64,000 nucleotides of DNA from Streptomyces tanashiensis (GCF_014648895.1 NZ_BMRZ01000010.1:62001-126000), one strand, 5' to 3'; positions 25,126 through 34,966 are shown, numbered from the stretch's first letter. The notes: generated by a model from the letters alone, not told the origin. Made by a program: numbers and translations.

Positions 25126-28100
25126 GTGGCGAAAGGAATTCGGGAGCGTGAGTTCCAAAACCTGATGATCCAGTGGTCCCTCCCAATGGGCTGGGACTTC
25201 GTAGCGGGCAGGTCGCTACTGCGCGAGACGACACAGACGGTAATTAACAGTCAGTTGCGGGACACTATAATCCGGTTAAATCCCGAAGTGATCGACGGAT
25301 TCGACGTGAACGCGGTGGTCGACGAGATCATCTCCACCGTCAACGCCGTCGAAGGCGGACTGGTTCGTGCCAACGAGCAGGTGCTGCGCCTGCTGCGCGG
25401 ACATAAGGAGTTCCGGGATGCCGACGGTGTGTGGCATCCCCTGAAGGTCATCGACTTCGAGCGTCCGACTGCCAACTCACTGGTCGTGTCGGACGAGGTG
25501 ACCATAACCGTCCCCGGCAAGACCTCCCGCCGGTTCGACCTCGTGTACTGGGTCAACGGCCTGCCCCTGGTAGTGGTCGAGGTGAAGTCCCCGACCGCGA
25601 AGTCTGGGTGGGCCGACGCCGCCCGCGAGATCAACGACGTGTACGCCACCGAGTACCCATGGTTCTTCACCCCCAACGTCTTCGCCGTCGCTTCCGATGG
25701 GCTGAAGCTGCGGTTCGGTGCCGTTCGCGCTCCCACGAACCTGTGGCAGCCGTTCCGGTCTACCGCCGACGACGAGAACCTGTCCGGACAGGCTGACGTG
25801 CAGCGCTCCGTACAGCTGCTGCTCAACCCGGCGACGGTCCTGGACATGCTTGCCAACTTCGCTCTCTTCGACACCTCCGGGGGCGGGGCGGACAAGAAGT
25901 ACCTTCCCCGCTATCCGCAGATGGAGGCCGCGCACCTGATCCACGATCGGGTCCTGGAGGGCGGGTCCAAGGGACTGGTCTGGCACCACCAAGGGTCTGG
26001 GAAAACCCTGCTAATGGTGTTCGCCGCCTCGCTGCTGCTGGCCGACACCCGAACCGAGTCTCCCACGATCATCCTGCTCTCGGACCGGACCCAGCTCGTG
26101 CGGCAGACCTCTGGGGTATTCACCTCCGCGATGGGGGACGCCTACTTCCACAAGCCCGCGACCAGCGCCGAACTGCGTGCCCTGCTGGCCGACGATGTGC
26201 GCGGCGTCATCTCCACGACCGTCCACAAGTTCGCCGACGCCGGCAAGAACCTGTCCACCCGAGACAACATCATCGTGCTGATCGACGAGGCACACCGCAC
26301 ACAGTCCGCCAAGTCGAAGTCCCTGGCCGGCCAGATGCGCGCAGCGCTGCCGCACGCGAAGTTCTTCGGCATGACCGGCACCCCCATCAGAAACCTCGCC
26401 ACCGACACCTTCGCCCTCTTCGGTGAGGAGGCCGACCCGGGCAGGGTGCTGCACCGTTACTCGGTGTCCCGGTCTCTGCTGGACGAGGCGACCGTCCCGG
26501 TCATGCTGGACCCGCACCCCGTCTCGTTCGAGATAGACGACCAGGCGTTGCAGGCCGAGTTCGACCAGTTCGCAGACGACTTCGACCTCGACGATCCCGA
26601 CCGTGAAACCCTGTCCCGCAAGTTCGGGCGGCTCACCTCGGTGTTCGCCAACCCCAACCGCATCCAAGCGGTCTGCCAGGACATCGTGGACCACTACCTG
26701 GCCGGCGCGTACCGCAACGGCCTCAAAGCCCAGGTCGTCGCCTTCAACCGCGAGCTGGCCGTGGCGTACACGGACAAGATCAACGAGCTGCTGGCGGGCT
26801 TCGAGGCGTCGCAGGTGCTCGCCGAGGTCGGGAAGCATGAGCGGATCACCGCCGAGGTGAACATCTCCGTCTCGGATTCCAAGGACGAAGACCCCGCTAT
26901 GCGGCCGTACCAGCTCTCGGAGACCGAGGAGGAGGAGCAGAAGCGCCGGTTCCTCGCCGCCGACGACCCGCTGTGCTTCCTGGTGGTGACCGCGAAGCTG
27001 ATGACTGGGTTCGACGCCCCCAACGAGGGCGTCCTGTACCTGGACAAGCCACTGAAGGCCCACACCTTGTTCCAGACGATCACCCGTCCGAACCGCACCT
27101 GGGTGTCCCCGACCGGGTTCGTGAAGACCTCGGGCGTGGTCGTCGACTACATCGGCCTGGCCGAAGAAGTCCAGCGGGCCGTTGCCGACCCCACCGCGAC
27201 GGGGGCCGGCAAGGGTGGCGGGTTCGTCACCGACCTGTCTGAGCTGGTCGCCGAATTCCGCACCGTCTTCGCCCGGATCGAAGACCTCTTCGTAGACGTG
27301 GACGATCTGGACCTCGCGGTCCACGGATACGAGTCCGTGCGAGCCATCAACGTTTTCCTGGACTCCAACCCGGGCGCCGCCGAGGTGTTCTCCAAGGACT
27401 ACCGACTCCTGGCCCGCCTGTACCCGCTCATCAACACCGACAAGCGGGTCGCCAAGTATCGGGACGGCTTCGCGCTGTTCGGATCCGTCTACACGACCCT
27501 GTTCAAGAAGTCGTCCGACGAGGAAAGGAAGGAACGGCTGGCCGAGCTGGGGCCGATGGTCCTGGAGATCATCAACGCCCACGTCCACTCCTTCTCCGTG
27601 GTCGCCTCCCAGGAGGAGGCCCTCGTCCTGGACGCCCAGGGCATCGCCATACTCAAGGAGCTGCTGACCCTCGTCCGCCCCAAGTCCACCAAGGACGGCG
27701 GCGAGGACAAGAGGCCACCATCCGCGGCGGAAATCCTGGATCACATCAAGGCCGCCCTCGACAAGGGCGTCGAACCGGGGTCCGCGAAGTACACGGCCCT
27801 TGCGGAGCGGATCAAGCAGCTGCGGGATCGGATCATCCAGAACGCACAGGACGCCCTGGAGTTCCTGTCCGAGGCACTTCGGATCGCCCGCGCCATCGTG
27901 AATGCCGAGAAGCACCCTGACGAAGCAGTCGTGCTCGACGACGACCATGTGGGCGTGCTGTCACGGATCATCCTCGATCACGCGCCGTCTGGACTCACGG
28001 TCACGGAGAGGAACCTGGCCGAAGAGATCGACCAAGTGGTCACTCGCACCCTCGCCCAGGCATGGGACAACGCGGACGCCCGCAATCGGGGCGCCCGGCG

Positions 28101-28200
28101 CGCCACAGCCGCGGTCTTCCGCCGGTACATGTTGAAGCCCGTCGGGGAACCGTACGACTCCACCGTCGCCTACATCGAGGCCCACTACCTCGTCGACTGA
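25126..28200 (+). CDS. hsdR: Type I restriction enzyme, R subunit (translocase/endonuclease)
   Basis: 1024 residues, GTG start with GGAGG eight bases upstream. The N-terminal PD-(D/E)xK nuclease is seen around FDLVYWVNG...VVVEVKSPTAK. The SF2 motor has Walker A QGSGKT (289-294), DEAH box D387-H390 and a TGTPI motif. The C-terminal helical region binds HsdM. The enzyme cleaves unmodified DNA after translocation. Leu51 is a TTA codon, and just before it lies an A/T-rich stretch with a promoter-like sequence (separate entry). It is the last gene of hsdMSR and ends in a strong hairpin. Confidence 0.94.
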   Translation: MAKGIREREFQNLMIQWSLPMGWDFVAGRSLLRETTQTVINSQLRDTIIRLNPEVIDGFDVNAVVDEIISTVNAVEGGLVRANEQVLRLLRGHKEFRDADGVWHPLKVIDFERPTANSLVVSDEVTITVPGKTSRRFDLVYWVNGLPLVVVEVKSPTAKSGWADAAREINDVYATEYPWFFTPNVFAVASDGLKLRFGAVRAPTNLWQPFRSTADDENLSGQADVQRSVQLLLNPATVLDMLANFALFDTSGGGADKKYLPRYPQMEAAHLIHDRVLEGGSKGLVWHHQGSGKTLLMVFAASLLLADTRTESPTIILLSDRTQLVRQTSGVFTSAMGDAYFHKPATSAELRALLADDVRGVISTTVHKFADAGKNLSTRDNIIVLIDEAHRTQSAKSKSLAGQMRAALPHAKFFGMTGTPIRNLATDTFALFGEEADPGRVLHRYSVSRSLLDEATVPVMLDPHPVSFEIDDQALQAEFDQFADDFDLDDPDRETLSRKFGRLTSVFANPNRIQAVCQDIVDHYLAGAYRNGLKAQVVAFNRELAVAYTDKINELLAGFEASQVLAEVGKHERITAEVNISVSDSKDEDPAMRPYQLSETEEEEQKRRFLAADDPLCFLVVTAKLMTGFDAPNEGVLYLDKPLKAHTLFQTITRPNRTWVSPTGFVKTSGVVVDYIGLAEEVQRAVADPTATGAGKGGGFVTDLSELVAEFRTVFARIEDLFVDVDDLDLAVHGYESVRAINVFLDSNPGAAEVFSKDYRLLARLYPLINTDKRVAKYRDGFALFGSVYTTLFKKSSDEERKERLAELGPMVLEIINAHVHSFSVVASQEEALVLDAQGIAILKELLTLVRPKSTKDGGEDKRPPSAAEILDHIKAALDKGVEPGSAKYTALAERIKQLRDRIIQNAQDALEFLSEALRIARAIVNAEKHPDEAVVLDDDHVGVLSRIILDHAPSGLTVTERNLAEEIDQVVTRTLAQAWDNADARNRGARRATAAVFRRYMLKPVGEPYDSTVAYIEAHYLVD
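25244..25271 (+). promoter_or_regulatory. Consensus-like sigma-70 promoter inside hsdR
   Basis: TTAACA (25244-25249), a 16-base spacer and TATAAT (25266-25271) match the housekeeping consensus at five and six of six positions. It is in codons about 40-49 of hsdR, in a run of codons rare in Streptomyces. It may be an internal start site or chance from the protein sequence. Confidence 0.4.
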
Positions 28201-28205
28201 CGAAC

Positions 28206-28247
28206 GCGACGAGGCCCGGCACCCGTGCTGGTGCCGGGCCTCGTCGC
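28206..28247. terminator. Strong terminator after hsdR
   Basis: Perfect 18-base arms (GCGACGAGGCCCGGCACC and its complement) flank a six-base loop, starting six bases past the hsdR stop. It lies between the convergent hsdR and AIPR genes. Confidence 0.85.
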
Positions 28248-28421
28248 ACTGCTCGGGTGCCCCATCACGTCTTGGGGGCATGCCTGACGGCGCGCTAACA
28301 CCTTCTCATCGCGCCGAGGTCGGCACAGTTGACGGTCCGAAGCTGGACTGGCGTCCGCCATGGCGTGAGTAAGCAGCCATGACGCACCTACGCTCAGTGG
28401 CTGCCCTCAAGGGACAGACGC

Positions 28422-30557
28422 TCACTCCTGTTCGGCCTGCTCGTCAAGCAATGCCCGCGCTCGCTCCGAGAGAGTCGCAACACCGTCCAGCGTCCAACGT
28501 GCAGGTCCCTGGACAGCCACAGGAGCTTCGTCCCAGCCCGCAAACTCGTACAAGTTCAGGACCAAGCGCGTCGGAGAGTAAGCGCGCCCGTCAACCGCCC
28601 ACACGAGGCACCGCGTTCGGTCGTTTACCCAGGTTGCCTGACCACGTCTGGGGTCCTCGGCAAGCCACGGGGTGAGCGCGTCGATCTCAGGTTTGTTCGA
28701 CAAACGCAGGCGAACCGGCGTCCCGTCCGCGATCCTTCCGTAGTCCACCAGGGTGGGTACAGCGTTAGGGCGGCGCGGCTTGCGATTGCTGCCCCTGGTG
28801 GCGCTATAGACGGCCGGCAGGTCGGGGATGACTCCTTCGCGCTGGGCGTCACGCAGCACCAGCTCCGCGAGGCGTTTGCAGCGCCCGGCGTCAGTGAGCG
28901 TCCCACTGAGGAAGGAGGTCTGTCCGTACTCGGAGTCGATGTGGTGGATTAGCCAGGACAGGACGCGATTGGTGAGTGAGGGAACCTCACGAAGGGCCAC
29001 GTCCCAGTCGTACTCCGGATCATCGATGCGGTCCTGATCAAGAAGCTGAAAGACCAGATGCGTGACGAGCAGGTCACCTCGCTGACTCACGTCGGCCGCT
29101 CGCTTCTGGAACCTCTTGCGTTCCTCGTTGAGGGCAGTACCCACCGCGCGGTGCACGAGTACAGAGCGCCAGATCTGGAAGGCTCCCGGCCGCTCCCCAA
29201 AAAGGCGAGGGTAGGCGCCTCCACTTCCGCGCTCCCAGAGAAGGTCAGTGTCCCGCTTTGCTCGTACGGCGAGCTCAGTGTTGCGGTGCGCACAAGCCAG
29301 GGCGATGGCAGCGTGCACCACAGAGCAACCCTCGTCGGGCGCCGGGTCAGGCTCACCACGCTTGAACACATAGGACCTTTGCAGGGACAGCATGAAGTCC
29401 TCACGGATCATCGCCTGCACCTCGTCCAGGGCGATGAAGTCGCGCTGTTCCACGTGGTTCTGCGTATTCGTCGTCTCGGTGATCCGCTGCGCGAGATCTG
29501 GCATGCCTTTGTCGACGACGATCACCTTGACCGTAACTTCGGCATCTTCGACCGCATCTGGAGCTGTCTTCGTGGCACGGTGGGCGGCCGCGACAGTCTG
29601 TGCACCGTTTACGACGCTGACCCCAGAGAGGTGCAGATGCACGGGCTCGTCCGGACGACGGCGTCCCGGCCATTTCTCCTCCAGTCGATCACACAGCACC
29701 GTCACTCCGTTGTTGAAGAGCCAGAAGTTCTCCGGCTCGTCAACCAGGGTGCCAAGCATGCCTGAATTCACGCGGGTCGTACCGAGAGATTGACGCAGGT
29801 TCTGCTCGTACAGCCGGCTTTCATGCTCCTGATACCAGTCAGCGACGTTGCTCGCCGGGACGGTTCCTTGGTAGGCGACGAGCGGTGTGTTCCGCCGGAT
29901 CCAGTTCGTCATCCGCACGGTCACCCGCACAGGGTCGGGGGCCAGGTCCTCACGGATCTGACGCAGGATGTCCGCAGCGTGGACCACACGGTACTCAAGG
30001 ACCGGGCCAAGACCATTGAACTCTCGCCGGGCGTCGTCAAGAACGTTTGCGGTCTCCTTGCTGAGCGTCCCCATACCCATGACGGCGATGACCAGGGTCA
30101 CTTTGAGACGGGCATCGTGCATCGCAGCATTGACTCGAGCAGCGATCGGCTCAAGCCGCTCGTTGAAGCGGTCGAAACTCCGCTGCTCGATGAGGCGAAG
30201 GCCAGCGATGAGCTTGTGCGCCGCATTGGTGTCGAGCTTGCCCTTCCCGTCATCACTCCACTTGGCCTGAACGAGCCAGACCTCTTGTGTGCCTTCGGTG
30301 ACGGCTACCCCGTCAATGCCTTGGTCGTCTTCACCGTCGATGACAGAAGCGCCAGCGGTCTTATGATCGCAACCCGTCACCTCCCGCACGGCAGCAGCCG
30401 TCAGCGCCCGAGAGAGGAAGCGCTGCTCATAGCCCTTCTGGTCATATCCCTTGAGGTCTGCATCGTAGATGAGTCCCTGATACTGCTTCAGAAGCGCAGT
30501 GCGGACCTGGTGAATTCGGATGGGGGCCGTCGCGGCCCTGCGTTCTGTCTCATCCAT
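28422..30557 (-). CDS. AIPR-family abortive infection / phage-resistance protein
   Basis: 711 residues. The AIPR domain is recognised by FWLFNNGVTVLCDR, SGVSVVNGAQTVAAAHRA and ITETTNTQNHVEQRDFIALD. The N-terminus looks like a PD-(D/E)xK-type nuclease core: QGIDGVAV (D82) followed by EVWLVQAKW (Q97-x-K99). This supports DNA cleavage as the effector activity, though that is inference. AIPR proteins are associated with abortive phage infection. GC is lower than in the flanking core genes. It is convergent with hsdR and transcribed alone from the gap to its right. Confidence 0.85.
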   Translation of the reverse strand: MDETERRAATAPIRIHQVRTALLKQYQGLIYDADLKGYDQKGYEQRFLSRALTAAAVREVTGCDHKTAGASVIDGEDDQGIDGVAVTEGTQEVWLVQAKWSDDGKGKLDTNAAHKLIAGLRLIEQRSFDRFNERLEPIAARVNAAMHDARLKVTLVIAVMGMGTLSKETANVLDDARREFNGLGPVLEYRVVHAADILRQIREDLAPDPVRVTVRMTNWIRRNTPLVAYQGTVPASNVADWYQEHESRLYEQNLRQSLGTTRVNSGMLGTLVDEPENFWLFNNGVTVLCDRLEEKWPGRRRPDEPVHLHLSGVSVVNGAQTVAAAHRATKTAPDAVEDAEVTVKVIVVDKGMPDLAQRITETTNTQNHVEQRDFIALDEVQAMIREDFMLSLQRSYVFKRGEPDPAPDEGCSVVHAAIALACAHRNTELAVRAKRDTDLLWERGSGGAYPRLFGERPGAFQIWRSVLVHRAVGTALNEERKRFQKRAADVSQRGDLLVTHLVFQLLDQDRIDDPEYDWDVALREVPSLTNRVLSWLIHHIDSEYGQTSFLSGTLTDAGRCKRLAELVLRDAQREGVIPDLPAVYSATRGSNRKPRRPNAVPTLVDYGRIADGTPVRLRLSNKPEIDALTPWLAEDPRRGQATWVNDRTRCLVWAVDGRAYSPTRLVLNLYEFAGWDEAPVAVQGPARWTLDGVATLSERARALLDEQAEQE

Positions 30558-31168
30558 GTCTGCTGCCCCCAGTACCGTTTGCCACGTTGCTGATCACAGT
30601 CTAGGGACAGCCTGAGACGGCAGGGGGCAAGAGACATCAGCCCGACGCCAGGGCGCATGCATCCGGTCACCGCGTCCAGCCAGGGGCAGACTGCATCGAA
30701 GGGCCAGCAAGTCTTGACTGCCCGAGCCCGGGAGCACCCGGACGAACCGCCGACGTGCACTCGCTTACCAGCTCGCCAATGGCCTGCGCGCCGAGGCCAC
30801 GTCTCTGTCCGCGTGCGCCAGTAGCGTCGCCTTCGCCCCCATGCAACGCACGCAAGCCCCCACCGCTGGCAGCTCGACCGTCCCGAAAAGGCCCAAAGTT
30901 TTCGGCAGCAGCCAGCATTCGAGAGCGCACCCGCAGGTCATAGGCGCCCCCCTCCACCATCACCAAGTGCCTTCTCAGCACTCTGCAGCGAAGCTGCGCG
31001 GCACGTCAAAGGCGTGTAAGACCCCAATTGGAACCTCACCGAACCTCAATGCCAGCCCAGCGGGGTGCACTCGCTGAGCTGACAGGCCCAAGGTCCTGCG
31101 TTCGGCTTCTACAAACGTCGCGTTCGGCTGACCTCGACCGGACGCAACCATGGAGGGCCGAGGGAAGG
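30558..31168. other. Gene-free gap between the AIPR and kinase genes
   Basis: 611 bases. Short open frames exist on both strands but none has a ribosome binding site or a convincing composition. It should carry the AIPR promoter (minus strand) and the kinase 3' end. No repeats or hairpins of note were seen. It may be a remnant of a decayed gene. Confidence 0.5.
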
Positions 31169-33157
31169 TCAGCTCGTGCAGCTGCCGGCCGTGCCCCAGC
31201 GAAGAAACTCCGCACTTCCAGCGCCGTCGAGGACCGCCATAGCGTACTGTGCGTAGCCCCATCCTTGCCCCGCGCGAGATTCCGCGAGAACAGTCCGGCA
31301 GGCCACGCCGGCGGCGGCCTCTGCCCACTCCTCTCGCGTGCTCTGGTCCCACTCGGGCTTCGTGGCCCACACGTACATCACGCCTTCGTGCGGAGCGAAG
31401 CCGATGCTGGTGTTCTCGTCGCTGATATAGCGGGGGTCTTCGACCAGGCGGGAGTTGGCGTTCCAGTCGACAAAGAGCTGGTGGACCGCCTCGGTTGCCA
31501 CTCTGATTTCACGCTTGTCGACGCTGGGGATCTGGGCCGCGGCCAGTCCTTCTTCGGTGGGGTGCCAGCTCGGCTCCTGCCCGGGGTCGGCGGCAGTGCG
31601 GTCGATGGTCTGCGTGATGCAGCCGGTGTTGGCACGGAAGTCGTCCTCCCACACGATCGCCGGCGCCGTGGACGTGGTGTTGTCGACCAGGACGTACTCG
31701 TCATACGGAAGGGACTTGTAGATGTCCGCCATCATGCGCAAGGTGAGGCAGGCGTTCTTGGCCACTCCCTGCACGACGCGTGACTCCACGGCCGGGCCGC
31801 TGATGGCTATGTAGAGCTCTCTCCGGGCCGGGGCGTAGCCCACGTCGTACTGACCGCTGTAGTTGTAGTCCTCGCCCATGCCGTAGCTGAGGTCGTGCCC
31901 GAGTGCGGCCTCGGTCTCGATCTCCGCTTCTCCTTTGGCCCGACGAACTGCACGCCATGTGGCGATCGTCGCCTCGTCCGCGTTCGCAGGAGTAGGGGAT
32001 GACGCGGCTTCCACCACAGCCTGGGAGCTTGCTGCGGGTGAAGCGGAAGCCGGCATGGTGGCAGTCTTGCTGGGGGATGCGCTGGCGGGAGGACGGGAAC
32101 TCGTCGAAGCCGTCTCCATCTTGTCGGGCTGCAGGGCCAGCGCTCCACCCGCCAGGCCACCTATGACAGTGCCCACCACCGCCGCGATGCCGACGAGTCG
32201 TCTGCTGGAACGGGCAGGACGTCTCCAGTTCGGGTCGTCCAGAGTGGGGACGGCCCACTGGGCAGCGACGAGATCGCCCACCAGTGTCGGCTCCGCACCC
32301 GTCGGCGCGACCTGTGTGGCCTGTGCTGCGAGGAGGACGGCACATGTCTCGGCAGCGTCCCACGCGGTGGCTCGGTCCCGCGGCTCCTTGGCGAGAGCGC
32401 TGCTCACGATGGCGTGGAGTTCGCCAGGAAGGCCACGCAGATCAGGATCCTCGGACATGACCCGGTAGGCGACCGCGTCGGGGGCTCCCCCGCCGAAGGG
32501 CGCGCGACCGGTGGCCGCGAAGGCTACGAGGGCGCCCCAGACGAACATGTCGCCCTCGGGACCCGTCGTACCGGTGCGGTAGTGCTCAGGGCTGATCCAT
32601 CCTGGGGTGCCGGTCAGAATGCCGGTGCGCGTCACGGATGTGCCGTCGGCGGCATGGGCGATGCCGAAGTCCAGGACTCGGGGACCGACCGGGGTCAGGA
32701 TGACGTTCTGCGGCTTGACGTCCCTGTGGACGACACCCGCGGCGTGAATGGCCGCGAGGGCCTGGGCTGTGCCCGTAGCAAAGGCGTAGAGGGTTCCACC
32801 GGCCAGCGGCCCGTGCGCGGCGATGTACCGATCGAGGGTGAGCCCTGGGGCATAGGCAGTGGCCAGCCACGGTGACGGTGCTTCGGCGTCAGCCGCGATC
32901 AGGGGTACGAGGCAGGGGCCCTGGACACGGGCGGAGAGCTGGACTTCTCGGCGGAAGCGCGCCCGGAACTCCGCGTCGTCCGCCTGGGCAGGGTGGACGA
33001 CCTTGACTGCGACCCGCAGACCGGCGGCGTCGAGGCCGGCGAACACCGTGCCCATGCCCCCTGAGCCGAGGCGCCCGATGATCCGGTAGGGGCCGACGCG
33101 CTTGGGGTCACCGGGGTGGGCAGCCAGCACCCGCCCACCAGAACGAGCACTGCTCAC
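31169..33157 (-). CDS. Membrane-anchored Ser/Thr protein kinase
   Basis: 662 residues. The N-terminal kinase domain (about 20-285) has the glycine loop GRLGSGGMGTVF, VAVKVVHP lysine, HRDVKPQNVIL catalytic loop, DFGIAHA and GTPGWISPE. A single membrane helix (IAAVVGTVIGGLAGGALAL) follows, then a Ser/Ala/Pro-rich linker and an extracellular domain of about 280 residues with three cysteines and many Trp/Tyr residues. The layout is PknB-like, but the outer domain has no PASTA repeats and I do not recognise it. GTG 33157 follows AAGGAG by 12 bases. A TAATAT at 33227-33232 (minus) may be its -10 box. Confidence 0.88.
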   Translation of the reverse strand: MSSARSGGRVLAAHPGDPKRVGPYRIIGRLGSGGMGTVFAGLDAAGLRVAVKVVHPAQADDAEFRARFRREVQLSARVQGPCLVPLIAADAEAPSPWLATAYAPGLTLDRYIAAHGPLAGGTLYAFATGTAQALAAIHAAGVVHRDVKPQNVILTPVGPRVLDFGIAHAADGTSVTRTGILTGTPGWISPEHYRTGTTGPEGDMFVWGALVAFAATGRAPFGGGAPDAVAYRVMSEDPDLRGLPGELHAIVSSALAKEPRDRATAWDAAETCAVLLAAQATQVAPTGAEPTLVGDLVAAQWAVPTLDDPNWRRPARSSRRLVGIAAVVGTVIGGLAGGALALQPDKMETASTSSRPPASASPSKTATMPASASPAASSQAVVEAASSPTPANADEATIATWRAVRRAKGEAEIETEAALGHDLSYGMGEDYNYSGQYDVGYAPARRELYIAISGPAVESRVVQGVAKNACLTLRMMADIYKSLPYDEYVLVDNTTSTAPAIVWEDDFRANTGCITQTIDRTAADPGQEPSWHPTEEGLAAAQIPSVDKREIRVATEAVHQLFVDWNANSRLVEDPRYISDENTSIGFAPHEGVMYVWATKPEWDQSTREEWAEAAAGVACRTVLAESRAGQGWGYAQYAMAVLDGAGSAEFLRWGTAGSCTS

Positions 33158-33509
33158 CGGGCTTCCGATCTCCTTCAGACGTGCAGCAGGCCAAAGGCCG
33201 GACGCATGCCGGTACCTGAGAGCTGGATATTAGCCGCGCGTCGAGGCGATAGGCACTGCCTTCTCAGGCAATGGTCGGCAACGCTTCCTCATCGAGCGCA
33301 CAAGAGCGAAACGGAGCCGACGAGCCTCGCTCGCCGTGCTCCGTCGCTTTCGCCGCAGCGCGTCTGTTCATCGGTGCGCGCCGCAGCCCGGCCCTCCCCG
33401 ACAATCGACTGACGCCCCATCAGAACGAGCGTCACGAGCGTCATCTCAGCGTCAAGATATCGCCCGTAACGCCCACACCGCCCATAAAGCACCCCAGCAA
33501 AACCCCAGG
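33158..33509. other. Junction between accessory island and core genes
   Basis: 352 bases without a supported gene. It holds the kinase promoter region and the 3' end of the RNA methyltransferase unit. Composition is relatively A/T-rich near 33.4 kb. From here rightward gene content is conserved Streptomyces core, so this is a candidate edge of the accessory segment. Confidence 0.5.
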
Positions 33510-34838
33510 TCACGCGTCCTTCTTCACCGGCTCCAGAATCGCCACGCACTCCACGTGGTGCGTCATCGGGAACAGGTCGAAGGCGCGCAGTGTCCGGACC
33601 TTGTAGCCCCGTTCCGCGAAGTAGGCCAGGTCTCGGGCCAGGGCTGCCGGGTCGCAGGCGACGTAGGCGATGCGGCGGGCGCCCAGGCCTGCCAGGTGGT
33701 GGACCGTCTGCTTGCCGGCGCCCGCGCGGGGCGGGTCGAGGACGATGAGGTCGACCTCGGTGATGCCGGTGCGCGGGAGGACCGCCTCGACCTTGCCCTG
33801 TTCGATGCGGACGCGCGGGAAGCCGGCCAGGTTGTGGCGGGCGTCCTCGACCGCGCGCTTGCCGGACTCGATGCCGAGGACCGCGCCCTGGTCGCCGACG
33901 CGGTCGGCGAGGGCTCCCGCGAAGAGGCCGACGCCGCAGTAGAGGTCGAGGGCCGTCTCGCCCTTGCGGGGGGTCAGGCCCTGCATGACGGCGAGCATGA
34001 GGGTCTGCGCGGCCTTCGGGTGGACCTGCCAGAAGCCGCCGCTGCCGACGCGGTAGGTGCGGTCGTCGGCGCGCTCGCGGACGAAGGCGCGGCCGTGGAC
34101 GCGGTGGACTCCGCCGTCCTTCTCTTCCACCCGCATGACCGAGACGGGCTTGTCCAGCTCCACCAGGGGCAGGCGGGCGCCCGGGCGGGGGGTGAGGATG
34201 ACCTGGCGGTCGTTCGAGCCCGAGGCCGCGATGGCCTCGATGGCCTCCATGCCCTGCCAGTCGCGCTTCTCGATGCCGAGCTCCGAGACGCCCGCGGCCG
34301 CGATCATGCAGTGGTCGATGACCTCGACCTCGTGGGAGCGGTGCTTGCGCAGGCCCGCGTGGCCCTCGGCGTCGACGGCGTACTGGACGCGGGTGCGCCA
34401 CTGCGGGACCTCGCCCGCCGGGAGCTTGTCGCCCTCGGCCGGCATGACGGTGCCGTCCCAGCCCGCCTCCTCGGGGGTGAGCCCGGCCAGGCGCTGGAGC
34501 TGTTCCGCGATGACCTCGCCCTTGAGGCGGCGCTGGGCGCCGGGCTTGGCGTGCTGCCAGTCGCAGCCGCCGCACCTGCCGGGGCCGGCGAAGGGGCAGG
34601 GGGCCTCGACGCGGTCCTTGGAGGCGTCGAGGATCTCGATCGCGTCGGCGCGCAGGAAGCGGGAGGTCTCCTCGCCCTCGGTGACCTTCACCCGGACCCG
34701 CTCGCCGGGCAGTGCGTGGCGGACGAAGAGGACGCGGCCCGCCTCGGTGCGGGCGATGCAGTGGCCGCCGTGCGCGACCGGACCGACCTCGACCTCGTAC
34801 TCTTCCCCGACCAACGACGAAACAGGGGTGTTCTGCAT
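33510..34838 (-). CDS. TRAM-domain class I RNA (m5U) methyltransferase, TrmA/RlmCD-like
   Basis: 442 residues. An N-terminal TRAM domain (EVGPVAHGGHCIARTEAGRV) is followed by an iron-sulfur-type cysteine cluster (CPFAGPGRCGGCDW). The catalytic Rossmann domain has LDLYCGVGLFAGAL, VLDPPRAGAG and the nucleophile segment YVACDPAALARDL. This is the TrmA/RlmC/RlmD family, which makes 5-methyluridine in rRNA or tRNA. Which RNA is modified cannot be told. A hairpin lies 26-58 bases before the start. Confidence 0.88.
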   Translation of the reverse strand: MQNTPVSSLVGEEYEVEVGPVAHGGHCIARTEAGRVLFVRHALPGERVRVKVTEGEETSRFLRADAIEILDASKDRVEAPCPFAGPGRCGGCDWQHAKPGAQRRLKGEVIAEQLQRLAGLTPEEAGWDGTVMPAEGDKLPAGEVPQWRTRVQYAVDAEGHAGLRKHRSHEVEVIDHCMIAAAGVSELGIEKRDWQGMEAIEAIAASGSNDRQVILTPRPGARLPLVELDKPVSVMRVEEKDGGVHRVHGRAFVRERADDRTYRVGSGGFWQVHPKAAQTLMLAVMQGLTPRKGETALDLYCGVGLFAGALADRVGDQGAVLGIESGKRAVEDARHNLAGFPRVRIEQGKVEAVLPRTGITEVDLIVLDPPRAGAGKQTVHHLAGLGARRIAYVACDPAALARDLAYFAERGYKVRTLRAFDLFPMTHHVECVAILEPVKKDA

Positions 34839-34864
34839 GGTGGGGAAGCTCCAAGGGGACGCGA

Positions 34865-34896
34865 TGGTGGGCTGCCGTTTGGACGGCAGCCCACCA
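34865..34896. terminator. Hairpin in the leader of the RNA methyltransferase gene
   Basis: Perfect 14-base arms (TGGTGGGCTGCCGT and its complement) flank TTGG. It lies between the permease stop and the methyltransferase start, so it could end the permease transcript or attenuate the methyltransferase. Confidence 0.65.
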
Positions 34897-34966
34897 GTCT
34901 AGTTGTTCTTTTTGAGATGTTCCTGGCGCCCGGGGTTCCCGGCGGGTGGGCGCGGGCCCGACGGCT

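Noticed and set aside
30755..31077. Small genes in the gap before the kinase
   Set aside because: Short frames in several registers with no binding sites or recognisable motif.
33190..33240. Riboswitch-like CCTGAGAG segment near the kinase gene
   Set aside because: Short match only, no full aptamer architecture.
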